Shown: positions 16,324 through 26,073 of the stretch, piece by piece
Position numbering within the stretch: the stretch's first letter is position 1
How the letters are laid out: each line of letters opens with the position of its first letter
From: Lentzea albidocapillata subsp. violacea
GTDB lineage: Bacteria; Actinomycetota; Actinomycetes; Mycobacteriales; Pseudonocardiaceae
Reading direction: 5' to 3'
NCBI RefSeq assembly: GCF_900100275.1
Contig: NZ_FNET01000029.1
Location: 21,165 to 85,164 of the forward strand
DNA length: 64,000 nucleotides
Translations under genes and position numbers: made by a program
The notes under the pieces: model-generated
The model's input: only the letters and a program-made list of their open reading frames with translations
What the model was told of the DNA's origin: nothing
The model's database searches: none

Positions 16324-17838
16324 GTGACGGCACTCCGAGTCGAAGTCGCCGAACCCGCGTGGTGCGAACCAGGACTCGAGTCGCGGAGTGGCCGGTACCC
16401 GCTCGCGGTCGAAGCTCCGGTGATGGCGATGGTGGACACGCTAGTACCTGGTGTTTCGACCCTGACCCGGCTGGTGCGGTTCTACTCGCTGTACTGGGCG
16501 CTGGCGGCACATGCTGATGAGCGTGGGCTCGATGCCACCGAATGCCGAACAGTGCTGCGCCGGGCCGAGGTCGGGCTGGCGTGGGTGTCGCTGGTGCATG
16601 ACGACCCGCCTCTCGCTCACGGTGCGGATCGGGTCAAGTCGTTGTGGGACAAGGGCAGAGTTGAGGCGATGGCGGAGGTCGGCAGGGGTTCGTACTCGCC
16701 GCGGCCGTGGGGATTCTGGTCGCAGTACGGTGGGCCGAGCATCACGATCGGAACGGTCCGGCTCAACGGCGGAGTGTTGAGTGCCGGCAGGCACATCTGT
16801 CCCGAACCGGTGCGGCGGATGTACCAGCCGTTGTTCGACCTCGTCTCTCGGCGACCGTTTACTGCGAGCGATATCGCGGAGTTCAGGGCGCTGGCGCTGG
16901 ACGCACCTGCCACGGCGGATCTTGGGCCATTGAGCGAGCTGTTCACGGCGATGCGCCCTGGTGTCGGGGAGCAGGACGAGTGGAATGGGGATGATCGCAC
17001 CCGCCGGTCCACGCTGCGGGTGCTGGCGAGATCTGTTCAACTCCACCCCGATGCCCCGGACTGGGTGAGTGCGATGAGGACGTGCGTCGCTTACGGGGCC
17101 ACTATCGAAACGGATCCGTTGCTGCGCAACGAGGAGCGTGCGCATGCATGGCGTGGAGTGCTGCTCAGACGCCTGTCTGTCGGTGCGTGGCGCCGCTTGT
17201 GGGCTGAGCTGGTCGACGTCGTGATAGCTGCGGCGGGTTCGGCAACACGCGCTGACCTGCACGAGTGGGTCAGTGGTGAGGTGCCGTCGATGACGGTGCG
17301 CGACTTCCTGCGTGAATGTCCATCCACAACAGATGAAGACGGCCATCCGTTGCCCGCGGAGGAACAGGTCGAACAGGAGCGGACGAGCGCGGTCGAGATC
17401 GATCTGGCGGTGTTGCTGCTCGGAGCGCGACGGCTGGACCAGTTGACCGGCAAGAGCCTGTCGGCGTTCCTGGGTCGCCGCTCACACGGACGCGGGCAGT
17501 TTCTCGACCCCAGCTGGGTCGGGCATCGCCAGCGCGAACACGAGGATCGCCCGCTGGGAGAGCTAGCCCGTGCGCTCGTCGACGACATGCTCGCGCAGTC
17601 TCGCCGCGTCTCACTGCGCAAGCTCCAGGTCGACGAGCGCGGGAGCATGACGCTGTTCACGAAGCTGCACGAACGGAACGGCCACTACTTCGCTGATGTG
17701 CCCGAGGGCGCGGGGAACGTGGGCCTGCGGCTCGCGCAGCTGGGGACCATGTCGCACCAGCTGGGCTTGTTCGGCGGTAGCACTCCGAGTTCCGGCGTCA
17801 CAGCACTGGGCACTGCGTTACTGGAGCTGCCGATATGA
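16324..17838 (+). CDS. unknown protein, partner of PLD-type nuclease
   Basis: A 504-residue soluble protein with no motif I can name. The N-terminal part includes LVPGVSTLTRLVRFYSLYWA and CRTVLRRAEVGLAWVSLVH; a middle region holds WGFWSQYGGPSITIGTVRL; the C-terminal third is rich in Arg and Leu. The GTG at 16324 is 8 bases after AAGGA. The stop overlaps the PLD gene start by four bases (ATGA), so the two proteins are probably made together and may form a complex. Function is inferred only from this partner and from the defence-island setting. Confidence 0.75.
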   Translation: MTALRVEVAEPAWCEPGLESRSGRYPLAVEAPVMAMVDTLVPGVSTLTRLVRFYSLYWALAAHADERGLDATECRTVLRRAEVGLAWVSLVHDDPPLAHGADRVKSLWDKGRVEAMAEVGRGSYSPRPWGFWSQYGGPSITIGTVRLNGGVLSAGRHICPEPVRRMYQPLFDLVSRRPFTASDIAEFRALALDAPATADLGPLSELFTAMRPGVGEQDEWNGDDRTRRSTLRVLARSVQLHPDAPDWVSAMRTCVAYGATIETDPLLRNEERAHAWRGVLLRRLSVGAWRRLWAELVDVVIAAAGSATRADLHEWVSGEVPSMTVRDFLRECPSTTDEDGHPLPAEEQVEQERTSAVEIDLAVLLLGARRLDQLTGKSLSAFLGRRSHGRGQFLDPSWVGHRQREHEDRPLGELARALVDDMLAQSRRVSLRKLQVDERGSMTLFTKLHERNGHYFADVPEGAGNVGLRLAQLGTMSHQLGLFGGSTPSSGVTALGTALLELPI

Positions 17839-20435
17839 GCGACGTGACGTATGCTTTCCACTCCCCGCTAACTCTGCTGTACGAATGGCGTGATCGCGGC
17901 GACGGTGCGCGCCTGCGCGAGTTCCTCGTCACCGGCTACACGCTGGACCTAGTGTTCTTCGAGCGGCACTGCGTGTCGACGGCGCGTGCGTTAGGTGCGC
18001 GGATCACCGTTCTCGGTGATGCGGATCAAAGCACGCACGAGCCGGTCGACGTACGGCACGCGGGTCGCGCCTACCAGCACGGCCACGTCGTCTGTGCGGG
18101 CGCATTCCACCCGAAACTGGTGATTCTGGTGGGAGACGAGGACGTCTGGGTCGCGGTTGGCTCCGGCAATCCGACGATGTCGGGGTGGGGGCACAACCGC
18201 GAACTGTGGCTGGTGGTCCGGTCGACTCGCCAGGTCGGTCCGGCAGCGCTGAGCGACCTCGCCGCGTGGCTGGTCGACCTGCCGGCCGTGGTGGCGATGC
18301 CGTCGTGGATCGCCGAGACAACTGCCCACATCGCTGCTTCGATCACTCCTGCCCAGATCGACCACTCGTTCGCGAACTTGCGGATCTTCGGCAATCTTCG
18401 GCAACCGATCCTGGGGCAGCTCACCGCGGGGCCGGTAGAGGTGCTGGGGCTCACGGCACCGTTCTTCGACGCCAAGTCGCGAGCAGTGCGAAACCTGATC
18501 GCCAGGCTCATTCCCGACCGGGTCGACATCGCCGTGCAGCCAACGCTGTCGCAATACGACGGCAAGTCGTTGACCGAGGTTACGTCGACTGTGCCGCACG
18601 TGGAGTTCTGGCATCTCGGCGAGGAACGTACGAGCCACGGAAAGCTCGTCGAGTGGACTCTCGACGGCAGCACCACGGCGTTGGTCGGAAGTGCGAACCT
18701 CAGCGCCGCGGCTCTGCTCAACTCCACCACGGGCGGCGGGAACTGCGAGCTGGTCGCCTCTTATCCCGTGGCCAACAGCCTGTTACCCAGGGAAGAGTCG
18801 GCCGCGCGCCATGTGATCCAGGCTCAGAACACCATCCCGAAGGACGACGGATCGCGGCGCCAGAAATCCTTGGACCTGCTGGGCGCACGTCGCCGCGACG
18901 ACGTGATCGTGGTCGAGCTGGTCACCGACATCCGCGTGCCGATCGCCATCGAGACTTCACCCGACGGCACGCCAGGAACTTGGACGACCGGCCTGATGTG
19001 GACCGCCGACACCGATCTGCGCTCAACGCTCCAGTTCCGGGTTCCCGAACAGGTCGGCGGCGCCGTCCGTGCGCGCGTTGAGATCGACGGCGAGCCGATC
19101 ATTTCGCGGGAGGTGTTCCTCACCGACACGGTCCGTTGCCTCCCCAGGAACGATGAAGCGGCGGATCGCCCTCGTCTGGTGCGCGACTACGAGCTGGACG
19201 ACGTGTTCACCGATGCCACGTTGGCCGCACGGTTCCACGCCGACTTCCTCCGGCTGCTGAGCGAGGTTCGCGAACATCAAGCTGCGCATGCAACGCCGCT
19301 GCGCATCAGCAATTCCACAGTGGACGCCGTGTCGTCGGACGATCGCTGGGGTGCATGGCAGCGGGAGGTGGAAAGCACCCTCGGGCCATCCTTGACCGGC
19401 CTGACCTTCCCCGGTGCACTGGCCATGCCTGGGAGTGGCCCGAGCGGCTGGTCGGTGAGCGGCGAGATAGACGAGTCGGCGCTCACCGACGACGAGGACG
19501 ATGACGTCGCCGAGTCGCTGCCCACCGCTACCGCCCGCGTGCCCATGTCCCCGACGCAACGGCAAAGGTGTCGAACGTGGGCACGGCGCTGGGTCAATGC
19601 CATGTCCGCACCCCCGCGGTTGTGGCCGGCACTGCGCATGGCCGTGGCACGCGTCCATCTGACGATGCTCGCCGCGGGCGTGTGGGGCACCGACGAGAGC
19701 TGGCGCGCTGAACTGCGAGATCTGGTGCGTGCCCTGGTTCCCAGCGACGACGAGGAACGTGAATCGCCTGGCCAGCTGCTCGGCTACCAATCCTCGATGA
19801 TCGCGGTGTGTCTGGCGTTATTGTTGCAGGACGCAAGTCTGCACGGCGGCAGCGAACACGACGTGGTGGCCAGATCCGCTTGGGACGCCGCAGGAGACTG
19901 GGCGGCTTATGCGGAACCGGAACTCGTCGAGGAATACCTCTATGTGCCTGATCAGCCTTACGCACGGGTGGCGAGCGCGGTCGAGGTGGCCGCGGTGATC
20001 GATCTAGCCACGGCTGTGGTCGATGATCCTGACGCCGAACTCCGCGACGCTTTCGAGCGCGAAGGTCTGCCGGCGCGGAAGATTCGCGGTGTGTGGGTCG
20101 TCGACGGTGAGTTTCGAAATCCTCGTCGTGTCGCGGCTCAGGTGGCGACCATGGCGGGTGCCCGGTGTGTGGTACTCGCCCGCAACGTCACCAAGGCCAC
20201 CGTGGTTGTCCGCCACGGTGCAACCTTGGCGATCACGGAGTCGGCCGCGCCGCGCTGGCGAATCTATCAACTACCGACGCTGAGTACGCCGCTTTCCCTG
20301 CTCGGTGGTACGGAAGGACTTCCCAGCAGCGCAATGCAATACTCGCTTGAACCGGTGCCGCCCAAGGTTCGTGAGCTGGCAGAGGATGCTGAGGTCGATC
20401 TGGCCGAGCTCATCGCCGCTGTTCAAGCTCGGTGA
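17835..20435 (+). CDS. phospholipase-D-superfamily nuclease (two HKD-type motifs)
   Basis: An 866-residue protein. Motif 1 near residues 91-118 reads FHPKLVIL then AVGSGNPTMSGWG; motif 2 near 266-294 reads SHGKLVEW then LVGSANLSAAAL. Both keep the HxK...GSxN pattern of the PLD superfamily, where paired motifs form one active site cleaving phosphodiesters. The order fits bacterial PLD nucleases rather than lipid enzymes, since there is no signal peptide or membrane segment. The C-terminal 500 residues have no recognised domain. It is coupled to the 504-residue gene and convergent with the seven-gene operon, whose last gene ends 108 bases away. A role in cutting invading DNA is inferred. Confidence 0.8.
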   Translation: MSDVTYAFHSPLTLLYEWRDRGDGARLREFLVTGYTLDLVFFERHCVSTARALGARITVLGDADQSTHEPVDVRHAGRAYQHGHVVCAGAFHPKLVILVGDEDVWVAVGSGNPTMSGWGHNRELWLVVRSTRQVGPAALSDLAAWLVDLPAVVAMPSWIAETTAHIAASITPAQIDHSFANLRIFGNLRQPILGQLTAGPVEVLGLTAPFFDAKSRAVRNLIARLIPDRVDIAVQPTLSQYDGKSLTEVTSTVPHVEFWHLGEERTSHGKLVEWTLDGSTTALVGSANLSAAALLNSTTGGGNCELVASYPVANSLLPREESAARHVIQAQNTIPKDDGSRRQKSLDLLGARRRDDVIVVELVTDIRVPIAIETSPDGTPGTWTTGLMWTADTDLRSTLQFRVPEQVGGAVRARVEIDGEPIISREVFLTDTVRCLPRNDEAADRPRLVRDYELDDVFTDATLAARFHADFLRLLSEVREHQAAHATPLRISNSTVDAVSSDDRWGAWQREVESTLGPSLTGLTFPGALAMPGSGPSGWSVSGEIDESALTDDEDDDVAESLPTATARVPMSPTQRQRCRTWARRWVNAMSAPPRLWPALRMAVARVHLTMLAAGVWGTDESWRAELRDLVRALVPSDDEERESPGQLLGYQSSMIAVCLALLLQDASLHGGSEHDVVARSAWDAAGDWAAYAEPELVEEYLYVPDQPYARVASAVEVAAVIDLATAVVDDPDAELRDAFEREGLPARKIRGVWVVDGEFRNPRRVAAQVATMAGARCVVLARNVTKATVVVRHGATLAITESAAPRWRIYQLPTLSTPLSLLGGTEGLPSSAMQYSLEPVPPKVRELAEDAEVDLAELIAAVQAR

Positions 20436-20542
20436 TCGACGACGTTGGTGTCGGTGCAGCCTCGGTGTTGAGCGCGGCACTGGCTGATTGCCCTCAGTAC
20501 TACGTGGCCGCCAGATCAGTCCACCTTGGGTGCCGGTCATTG

Positions 20543-22606
20543 TCAGTCTTGGTCGGTACAACGGATGCAGTTGGATCCGTCCGAAGTACCGGTAACTGAA
20601 CACGTTCGGCATGTTGGGCAGACATAGCGACTTGGGACTGTGCGCACCCAGCATGGTGAGGCGAGGGCGTCTTGACCCAGGATCCGTTCAATCCAGCCAG
20701 GTCCGGTTACATCCGGGTTGCGGATCTCACGCTCAGGCTCGATGAATGGGATTCGGCCCCGGCACTGCCCACATCGCTCGTGTCCCCAACGGGCGTTGCA
20801 TGACTGGCAGGTCACCAGGAGGATGTCGCCCTCTCGTTGCACCCGCATCGGACTGGCCTCGGTCCCGCACGCTGGGCAGGCTAGGAGCGGTCGCACAGCG
20901 GTGTCGGCAGCGGTGACCGCGTTGCTGAGGTTTGCGATCTCACGCGCGAGGTCGCGCTCCCAGCCGGGAGAGTTCGTGCGGGCAGTCAACTGTCGGACAA
21001 CCTGGCCGAGCTGCTTGAACTCGTCAGAAGTCAAAGGTCGGCGGAGCTGGAGCTGGTCTGGGGCAGGGCGGTGGAAAAGTTGCCCCAGACCTTGTTGTGT
21101 GATGTTGGCGTCCATGATGTAGTCGATCAGGCGTCTTGGGATTTTTCCCGTGGGCAGCGTGATCGTGACGGGATAGGCCGTCAGTGCTGACGCCTGGACA
21201 GCGATGGCAACCGCTCGGGCCAACCGCTCGAGACTGGTCGTCTCGAGCGGGGACACCGGCACCGCCGTAGTCGACTTGTGGGTGTTAGGCATGTCGAGCC
21301 CGGCGGAAGTCAATGGTATGGCCAGCGTGCTCGGCAGGCGACGAACTGAGTCGAACGCGGCGAGGTACACCACAACGGTGGGGCACGTTGCCGCTTCTCG
21401 GACCGACTGCCAGCGTTCGGCGACGGTTTCGGGCCCGTCGTCGGGGCCGATGAGGTCCAGCAATGGCACGAATCTCGTGTCCACGCCGTGACTGTGCACA
21501 GTGAGCACGCCGGTGCTGTCTCGATCGAGGGTGACTTGCCCCCATGGGCCGAGTACGGCGGCAGGGAGGCCGTCGCCGGGCAGGTGATCGGCGACTGGCT
21601 GGTAGCCGAGTCCCCGGAGGGCACGCACTACGAGGCCGAACACGTAGTTGTCAAAAGACCTGTGTCGACGCAGGATGCGGTGGCGACGATCTTCTGGCGT
21701 CTCGTGGACCTGCGGGTCCGTTTCGAAGGCGGCCCAGATGAGCCCAGCGGCACGATAGTGCTGATCGTTGTCGATGACGTTGGTTCGCCGGAGGGCCCGT
21801 TGACCAGTGCGGCGGCCCCGTATGAGCCGGGCGAGCGTGCTTCCGCGCAGGCTGCTGATCCACGCGGCCAGAGCTTCCAGGGTGCGCAGAGTCTCACCGA
21901 CCTGGTTCGACGACGTCACAGCGCGTTCCGCGTCGGCGCCCCAGAACGTGTAGAGCCGAGTCCGTCGGAGGTAGGTGCCCTCGTCCTTGGCCCTAGTGAG
22001 ATCCGCGAGGTCAGCCTGCACTCGGCGCAGGTGATGGATCCGCTGGGCCAGCGCCGTGCTGAGGATCGGGTGGACGAGCTCAGTGACCATGCGGTTCTCG
22101 TAGAGGTCGGCGTCGCTTTCGCGGGTGATCGCCATGGCTCGCCGGGGGACTGGTCCGGCGAGCGTCCGGCCGGCCCAGTCCTCGGTGTGTGAGCCGAGAC
22201 GTTCCAGCGCCCGTCGTGCCGGCCGGCGCACCCTGGAAACCGGCAGCAGCTCGGCTCTTTCGCCGAGACGTGTGACAAAGCGTTCACAGATGCGTGCGAT
22301 GGACGCGATGTGGGTCTTCAGGTCGCGTTCGCGTTGGTGGAGATCCAGAGTCGCCGGGTTGTGGCCCGCGAGCAGCGCTGTGGCCTCGAGCTCTTGCCAG
22401 GACCCCGAACCGACGGCGGCACCGAGTGCCTCAGCCAGCTTGCTCAGGGCGTTGAGGTCGTCGGACTCCGTTTCGTCCCGGGACACAGGTGTGCCGGCGG
22501 CCGAGCTGGTGTCGAGCTGGTGGTCGACGCCGACCATCCAGCGCCCGGTCCAGCCGGGTGGTGGTTCACCTGGCGCACCGGAAATGCGGTCGAAGGGTCC
22601 GGTCAC
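20543..22606 (-). CDS. DUF2357-like (McrC-type) protein with C-terminal zinc ribbons
   Basis: A 687-residue protein, last in the seven-gene operon. Residues near 165-200 read DADLYENRMVTELVHPIL, the ENR-type signature of DUF2357 proteins that partner McrB-like ATPases. The last 110 residues hold several CxxC pairs (CPAC, CQSC, CGQC, CPTCRTC, CIRC), fitting two or three zinc ribbons. No clear PD-(D/E)xK triad is visible by eye, so nuclease activity is uncertain. The GTG at 22606 overlaps the AAA+ gene stop (GTGA) and has AGGGG upstream; a longer frame to 22690 would overlap more deeply. It likely acts as effector or DNA reader for the AAA+ partner. Confidence 0.7.
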   Translation of the reverse strand: MTGPFDRISGAPGEPPPGWTGRWMVGVDHQLDTSSAAGTPVSRDETESDDLNALSKLAEALGAAVGSGSWQELEATALLAGHNPATLDLHQRERDLKTHIASIARICERFVTRLGERAELLPVSRVRRPARRALERLGSHTEDWAGRTLAGPVPRRAMAITRESDADLYENRMVTELVHPILSTALAQRIHHLRRVQADLADLTRAKDEGTYLRRTRLYTFWGADAERAVTSSNQVGETLRTLEALAAWISSLRGSTLARLIRGRRTGQRALRRTNVIDNDQHYRAAGLIWAAFETDPQVHETPEDRRHRILRRHRSFDNYVFGLVVRALRGLGYQPVADHLPGDGLPAAVLGPWGQVTLDRDSTGVLTVHSHGVDTRFVPLLDLIGPDDGPETVAERWQSVREAATCPTVVVYLAAFDSVRRLPSTLAIPLTSAGLDMPNTHKSTTAVPVSPLETTSLERLARAVAIAVQASALTAYPVTITLPTGKIPRRLIDYIMDANITQQGLGQLFHRPAPDQLQLRRPLTSDEFKQLGQVVRQLTARTNSPGWERDLAREIANLSNAVTAADTAVRPLLACPACGTEASPMRVQREGDILLVTCQSCNARWGHERCGQCRGRIPFIEPEREIRNPDVTGPGWIERILGQDALASPCWVRTVPSRYVCPTCRTCSVTGTSDGSNCIRCTDQD

Positions 22607-24858
22607 GAGCCGTAGCCCCTGAGCAGCCGCGACGCCTCGCGACGGATCCGGGTCAGCGTCCTGGCGGGCGGACCGCCGTCCAGGTCCCAACTGAGTTCGA
22701 TCTCCTCCGCGAGCCGGTTGAGCTCCTCGGGACGAACGCCGAAGCGGTCCTCGAGCTTGCGCACCAGCTTCGTCGCGACCAAGTGGTCGACGGCCTCGGT
22801 TGTTGTACCGCCGGCACCGAGTACAACGGGCACGAACGACTCCAACTGGCGTTCCAGCCGGTTTCCCCAGCCCACACCGAGTTTGGCGAAGTTGTCGTGG
22901 AGGTTCTCGTCCAGGAACGACTTGACCTCGTCGACGACGCCCCTGAACTCCCTCGCCGCCGCGTCGAACGAACGTTGCAAGGCGCTGAAGGAGACAGGGC
23001 GGACGCTACCGGAGTGCTGGGCCGGGAACTCCTTGTGCCGAGCGGGAAGCTCCTGCACGTGTGCTCGGTCGTAGGTCTTGTCAGCGAACGCCACCGTGGT
23101 CTCGTCATGGTTCGCGGTGCCGACGAACCAGACGTTGCGCGGCAGAGGAAGCCGGGCCCCTTCGAATTTCGCCGGGAGACCAGGTAGTGCGCTGGTGAGC
23201 AGGTCCAGGTAGCCCTTCTCGACGACCGCGTTCTCCAGGATCGACAGCATGGACCCGAAGTACTGCTCGGGATGCGCGAGGTTCATCTCGTCCAGCACGA
23301 TCACCATCGGTCGATCCGCGTTCGCGGGCAGCAGCGCCCGGTAGAGCGCCTTGGTGAACTCGCTTTCCGCGAAGCGCTTCTCGAAGGCGTTGTAGTAGCC
23401 GAAGAGGTCGTCCTTGTCCCGCCATCCTGCCTGGACCTCGACTATCTGGGCGGCGCCCGCTCCGCTCAGAGCCTTGAAGAACTCACGGGGCAGGCTCGTC
23501 TTCCCGGTTCCGGAAATTCCCTGCAGGAGGTGGAGCCGGCTTGACGCCAACCCCGCCAGAAACAACCTGACGTCGGTCTCTTCGTAGTAGAAGGCGGGGT
23601 CACCGGAAGCCATTCGGCTACGTACTTCTGTCACGAGATCAGCCAGCGAATCGACTGGGTGCGTGGCTGTGGGACGGTTGAGCGCGCTGTCGCGGTCGTA
23701 GGCGGAACAAGCGGGGAACGGTTCCTTGGTGGCTTCCTTGGCCTGCAGCTCTGCCCATTGAGCGCGCTGTTGTTCGATTGCCTGGCGCAGGGTCTCCCGT
23801 TGAGCGGCGAGTGTGTCGCGTTCGTCGCGCAGCACTTCCAGCTCACCGACACTCATGAGCTGGTAACGCAGGCGCTGGTCGATCGCGTCGTGTTGTTGCC
23901 GCCAGTACGCCGCCTGACTCTCCGCCTCTGTCACCTGCGTGGCCCTGGCTCGGAGCTCGGCGATCTCGGCCTCCGGTGGACGGCGGGACATCTCATCCCG
24001 CAGCTTTGTCACCTGCGCGACCAACTCGTCCCTCTGGCGGATGAGCGCGTCGGGGTCGTCGCCGTAATGCGCGAGCTCTGCCTGCAGCTCGCGGATCCGT
24101 TCGTCCCGCGCCCTCCGGCGTTGGCGTTCGGCTTCGAGATCGTCGCGGAGGTCCGCCACCTGTTCGCGCTCATCGGCGATCTGGACTTCCAGCTGCCTAA
24201 CCTGCTGCCCGGTCAGCATCGCGTTCTTGACCTCGGCGAACTCGAGATCCGCCTCGACCTTTGCCTCTCGCCGACGGAGATTCGTTTCGCGCGTCGCGAG
24301 TTCCTCCGTCAGCGCGACCAGACGTTCGCGTTCGGCGTGCGTCTCCTCGTGTGCGGCGGACAGAACCTCAGCGGCACGCTTCCGTGCTTCCTCGGCAATG
24401 TGCAGAGACTCGGCCAGCAGTTCATCGCGGTGTTGTACGGCCGCGCGAGTCAGCTCTTTCAGGTCATCGGCGAATCCTGCCCTTGCGGCAGACCGCTGGA
24501 TCTCCAGATCGGCTTCGGCACGGGCTGTCGCCATCTCCCGCTCGGCGATCCGTTCAGCGCGCTCGACCAGGGCCTGCCGGTCCGCGGTCAGCGCGTCACG
24601 GTCTGCCTGAAGTGCCTTCTCCGTTGCTTCGGCCCGCTCCTTGGCCCTGATCCAGGCGGCTTCGCGAGTCTTCACCTGGATCCAGACGTTCTTCACCCGT
24701 GTCGCGGTGAGCTGCTTCTCTTCGGTGATCTTGAGGTCTGCTACTTCGGCCGCGATGTCGTCGGGCACCGAATTCGTGTCATCGAGTCCGGCTTCGACTT
24801 CATCGAGCCTCGCGGCATCCTGGTCAGAGCCACGATTCTTGGAACCCTTCGCGGCCAT
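22603..24858 (-). CDS. McrB/MoxR-like AAA+ ATPase with long coiled coil
   Basis: A 751-residue protein. Residues from about 45 to 370 form one long Glu/Arg/Ala-rich coiled coil. An AAA+ domain follows: Walker A GISGTGKTSLPREF near 448, Walker B VIVLDEMNLAHPEQYFGSML near 519 and the sensor GTANHDETT near 578, as in McrB-type ATPases. McrB relatives use nucleotide hydrolysis to drive a partner nuclease along DNA; the partner here would be the DUF2357-like protein, which overlaps by four bases. The ATG follows directly on the stop of the preceding gene. The coiled coil in place of a DNA-binding domain is unusual and may mediate oligomers or sensing. Confidence 0.82.
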   Translation of the reverse strand: MAAKGSKNRGSDQDAARLDEVEAGLDDTNSVPDDIAAEVADLKITEEKQLTATRVKNVWIQVKTREAAWIRAKERAEATEKALQADRDALTADRQALVERAERIAEREMATARAEADLEIQRSAARAGFADDLKELTRAAVQHRDELLAESLHIAEEARKRAAEVLSAAHEETHAERERLVALTEELATRETNLRRREAKVEADLEFAEVKNAMLTGQQVRQLEVQIADEREQVADLRDDLEAERQRRRARDERIRELQAELAHYGDDPDALIRQRDELVAQVTKLRDEMSRRPPEAEIAELRARATQVTEAESQAAYWRQQHDAIDQRLRYQLMSVGELEVLRDERDTLAAQRETLRQAIEQQRAQWAELQAKEATKEPFPACSAYDRDSALNRPTATHPVDSLADLVTEVRSRMASGDPAFYYEETDVRLFLAGLASSRLHLLQGISGTGKTSLPREFFKALSGAGAAQIVEVQAGWRDKDDLFGYYNAFEKRFAESEFTKALYRALLPANADRPMVIVLDEMNLAHPEQYFGSMLSILENAVVEKGYLDLLTSALPGLPAKFEGARLPLPRNVWFVGTANHDETTVAFADKTYDRAHVQELPARHKEFPAQHSGSVRPVSFSALQRSFDAAAREFRGVVDEVKSFLDENLHDNFAKLGVGWGNRLERQLESFVPVVLGAGGTTTEAVDHLVATKLVRKLEDRFGVRPEELNRLAEEIELSWDLDGGPPARTLTRIRREASRLLRGYGS

Positions 24859-26073
24859 TCAGCTCTCTCCGACTTCGACTAGTTGATTGCACAAGGTGGT
24901 GGTCTCGGTGGCCAGTGCTTCGAGGAGGCGCGGCTGCATCGCGCCGTTGGACAGCGACGTCCAGCGGACCGCCAAACGCACCAGCATCACCAATGCGCCG
25001 GTATTGACGATGCCCTCGGCCGACGGAGGACTGGCTATCGCGAGCACACCGACGAGTGCGGTCAGACTGCCTGGTGTTGCAGACGCGAGCTGCTGGGCCG
25101 TGTTGGAGTCGAGTTCGAGTCGCTCGCTCAGCTCCCCCGCCGTGTCCTCCGACCAAGTGGGTGCGGCGGCGGGATCGATGCCCGCCACGTACCAGCACTG
25201 GTCACAGTAACGACGCAACGCGAGCTCGATCCTGCTTAGAACGATCAGAGCGGTCTCGGCGCGCCGGTCATGACGCCACTCCGCCAGGACGTCGTTGAGA
25301 TCGTCGACCGCGCCCCGAAGCGGGAGACCGCTCCCGCTCTCACCGGAGAAGTGCGGCACCGATGTGAGCCAGCGGGCCACCCACTCCTGCTCAGCGGCTT
25401 TCTTGGCAAGGTAGCGACTGAGACTGGGGTGCGGTGTGCCGCGCGTGGTGGTCACCGCGACACCCGTCGGGGTGGCTGCGAGGGGACTCGCGACCAGGCA
25501 CGGTTCGCCACTGCTCACGATGACCGTCCGGCGGTTCGGGTCGTTGGTGGCCCGGCTGAATCGGGCGAGTTCGAGCATCGACGGTTCGGCTGACTCGTGT
25601 GGATCAGGTTTGAGCAGCAGGCAGTTGACACGCACTGGCCGACCCGCTGTTCCGCTCTGGAAAGAGGCACGATTACGACCGATGAACCGAAGCGGGAGTG
25701 GTGTTGACTCCAAGCCGGGGTCAGGCCAGAGCTCGTCCGTCGCGACATCGCGGTAGACCCACGCCACCTCGGTGCGACCAGCATGGATCGTCCCGTCTGC
25801 GGACGCCCGAAGACGCTGGGTGGTGGCCTGGACGAGCAGATGACGCACCAGGTCGACCGGTAACTGCAGCAGGTCGCTAATGCGACCAGGGGACTCCTCT
25901 CCGGCCTGTCGCAGACGTAGTACTGCCTCCAGAAGCACGTCGTGGGCCAGCGTGGTGGTCCTTTCCATCACGACGCGCCATCGAACCGCAGGACTCAGCA
26001 GAACATGTTCATTCCTGGGCGACAGGTCAGCGAGCGCGTAGGCGGGCAGATCACGTGGACTTCCGGAGGCCAT
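24859..26073 (-). CDS. unknown protein of the seven-gene operon
   Basis: A 404-residue soluble protein starting MASGSPRDLP, with GGGGGG shortly upstream (a GTG two codons earlier is possible). Residues near 40-80 (AGEESPGRISDLLQLPVDLV, then RHLLVQA) look like a winged helix-turn-helix. The middle and C-terminal parts have no recognised motif. It overlaps the helicase gene by 23 bases and is followed without a gap by the AAA+ gene. Always-coupled genes of this kind often encode substrate adaptors, but nothing in the sequence proves it. Confidence 0.7.
   Translation of the reverse strand: MASGSPRDLPAYALADLSPRNEHVLLSPAVRWRVVMERTTTLAHDVLLEAVLRLRQAGEESPGRISDLLQLPVDLVRHLLVQATTQRLRASADGTIHAGRTEVAWVYRDVATDELWPDPGLESTPLPLRFIGRNRASFQSGTAGRPVRVNCLLLKPDPHESAEPSMLELARFSRATNDPNRRTVIVSSGEPCLVASPLAATPTGVAVTTTRGTPHPSLSRYLAKKAAEQEWVARWLTSVPHFSGESGSGLPLRGAVDDLNDVLAEWRHDRRAETALIVLSRIELALRRYCDQCWYVAGIDPAAAPTWSEDTAGELSERLELDSNTAQQLASATPGSLTALVGVLAIASPPSAEGIVNTGALVMLVRLAVRWTSLSNGAMQPRLLEALATETTTLCNQLVEVGES

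Noticed and set aside
23659..24882. A 407-codon open frame antisense to the McrB-like coiled coil
   Set aside because: It mirrors the repetitive Glu/Arg coding of the coiled coil and has no independent evidence.
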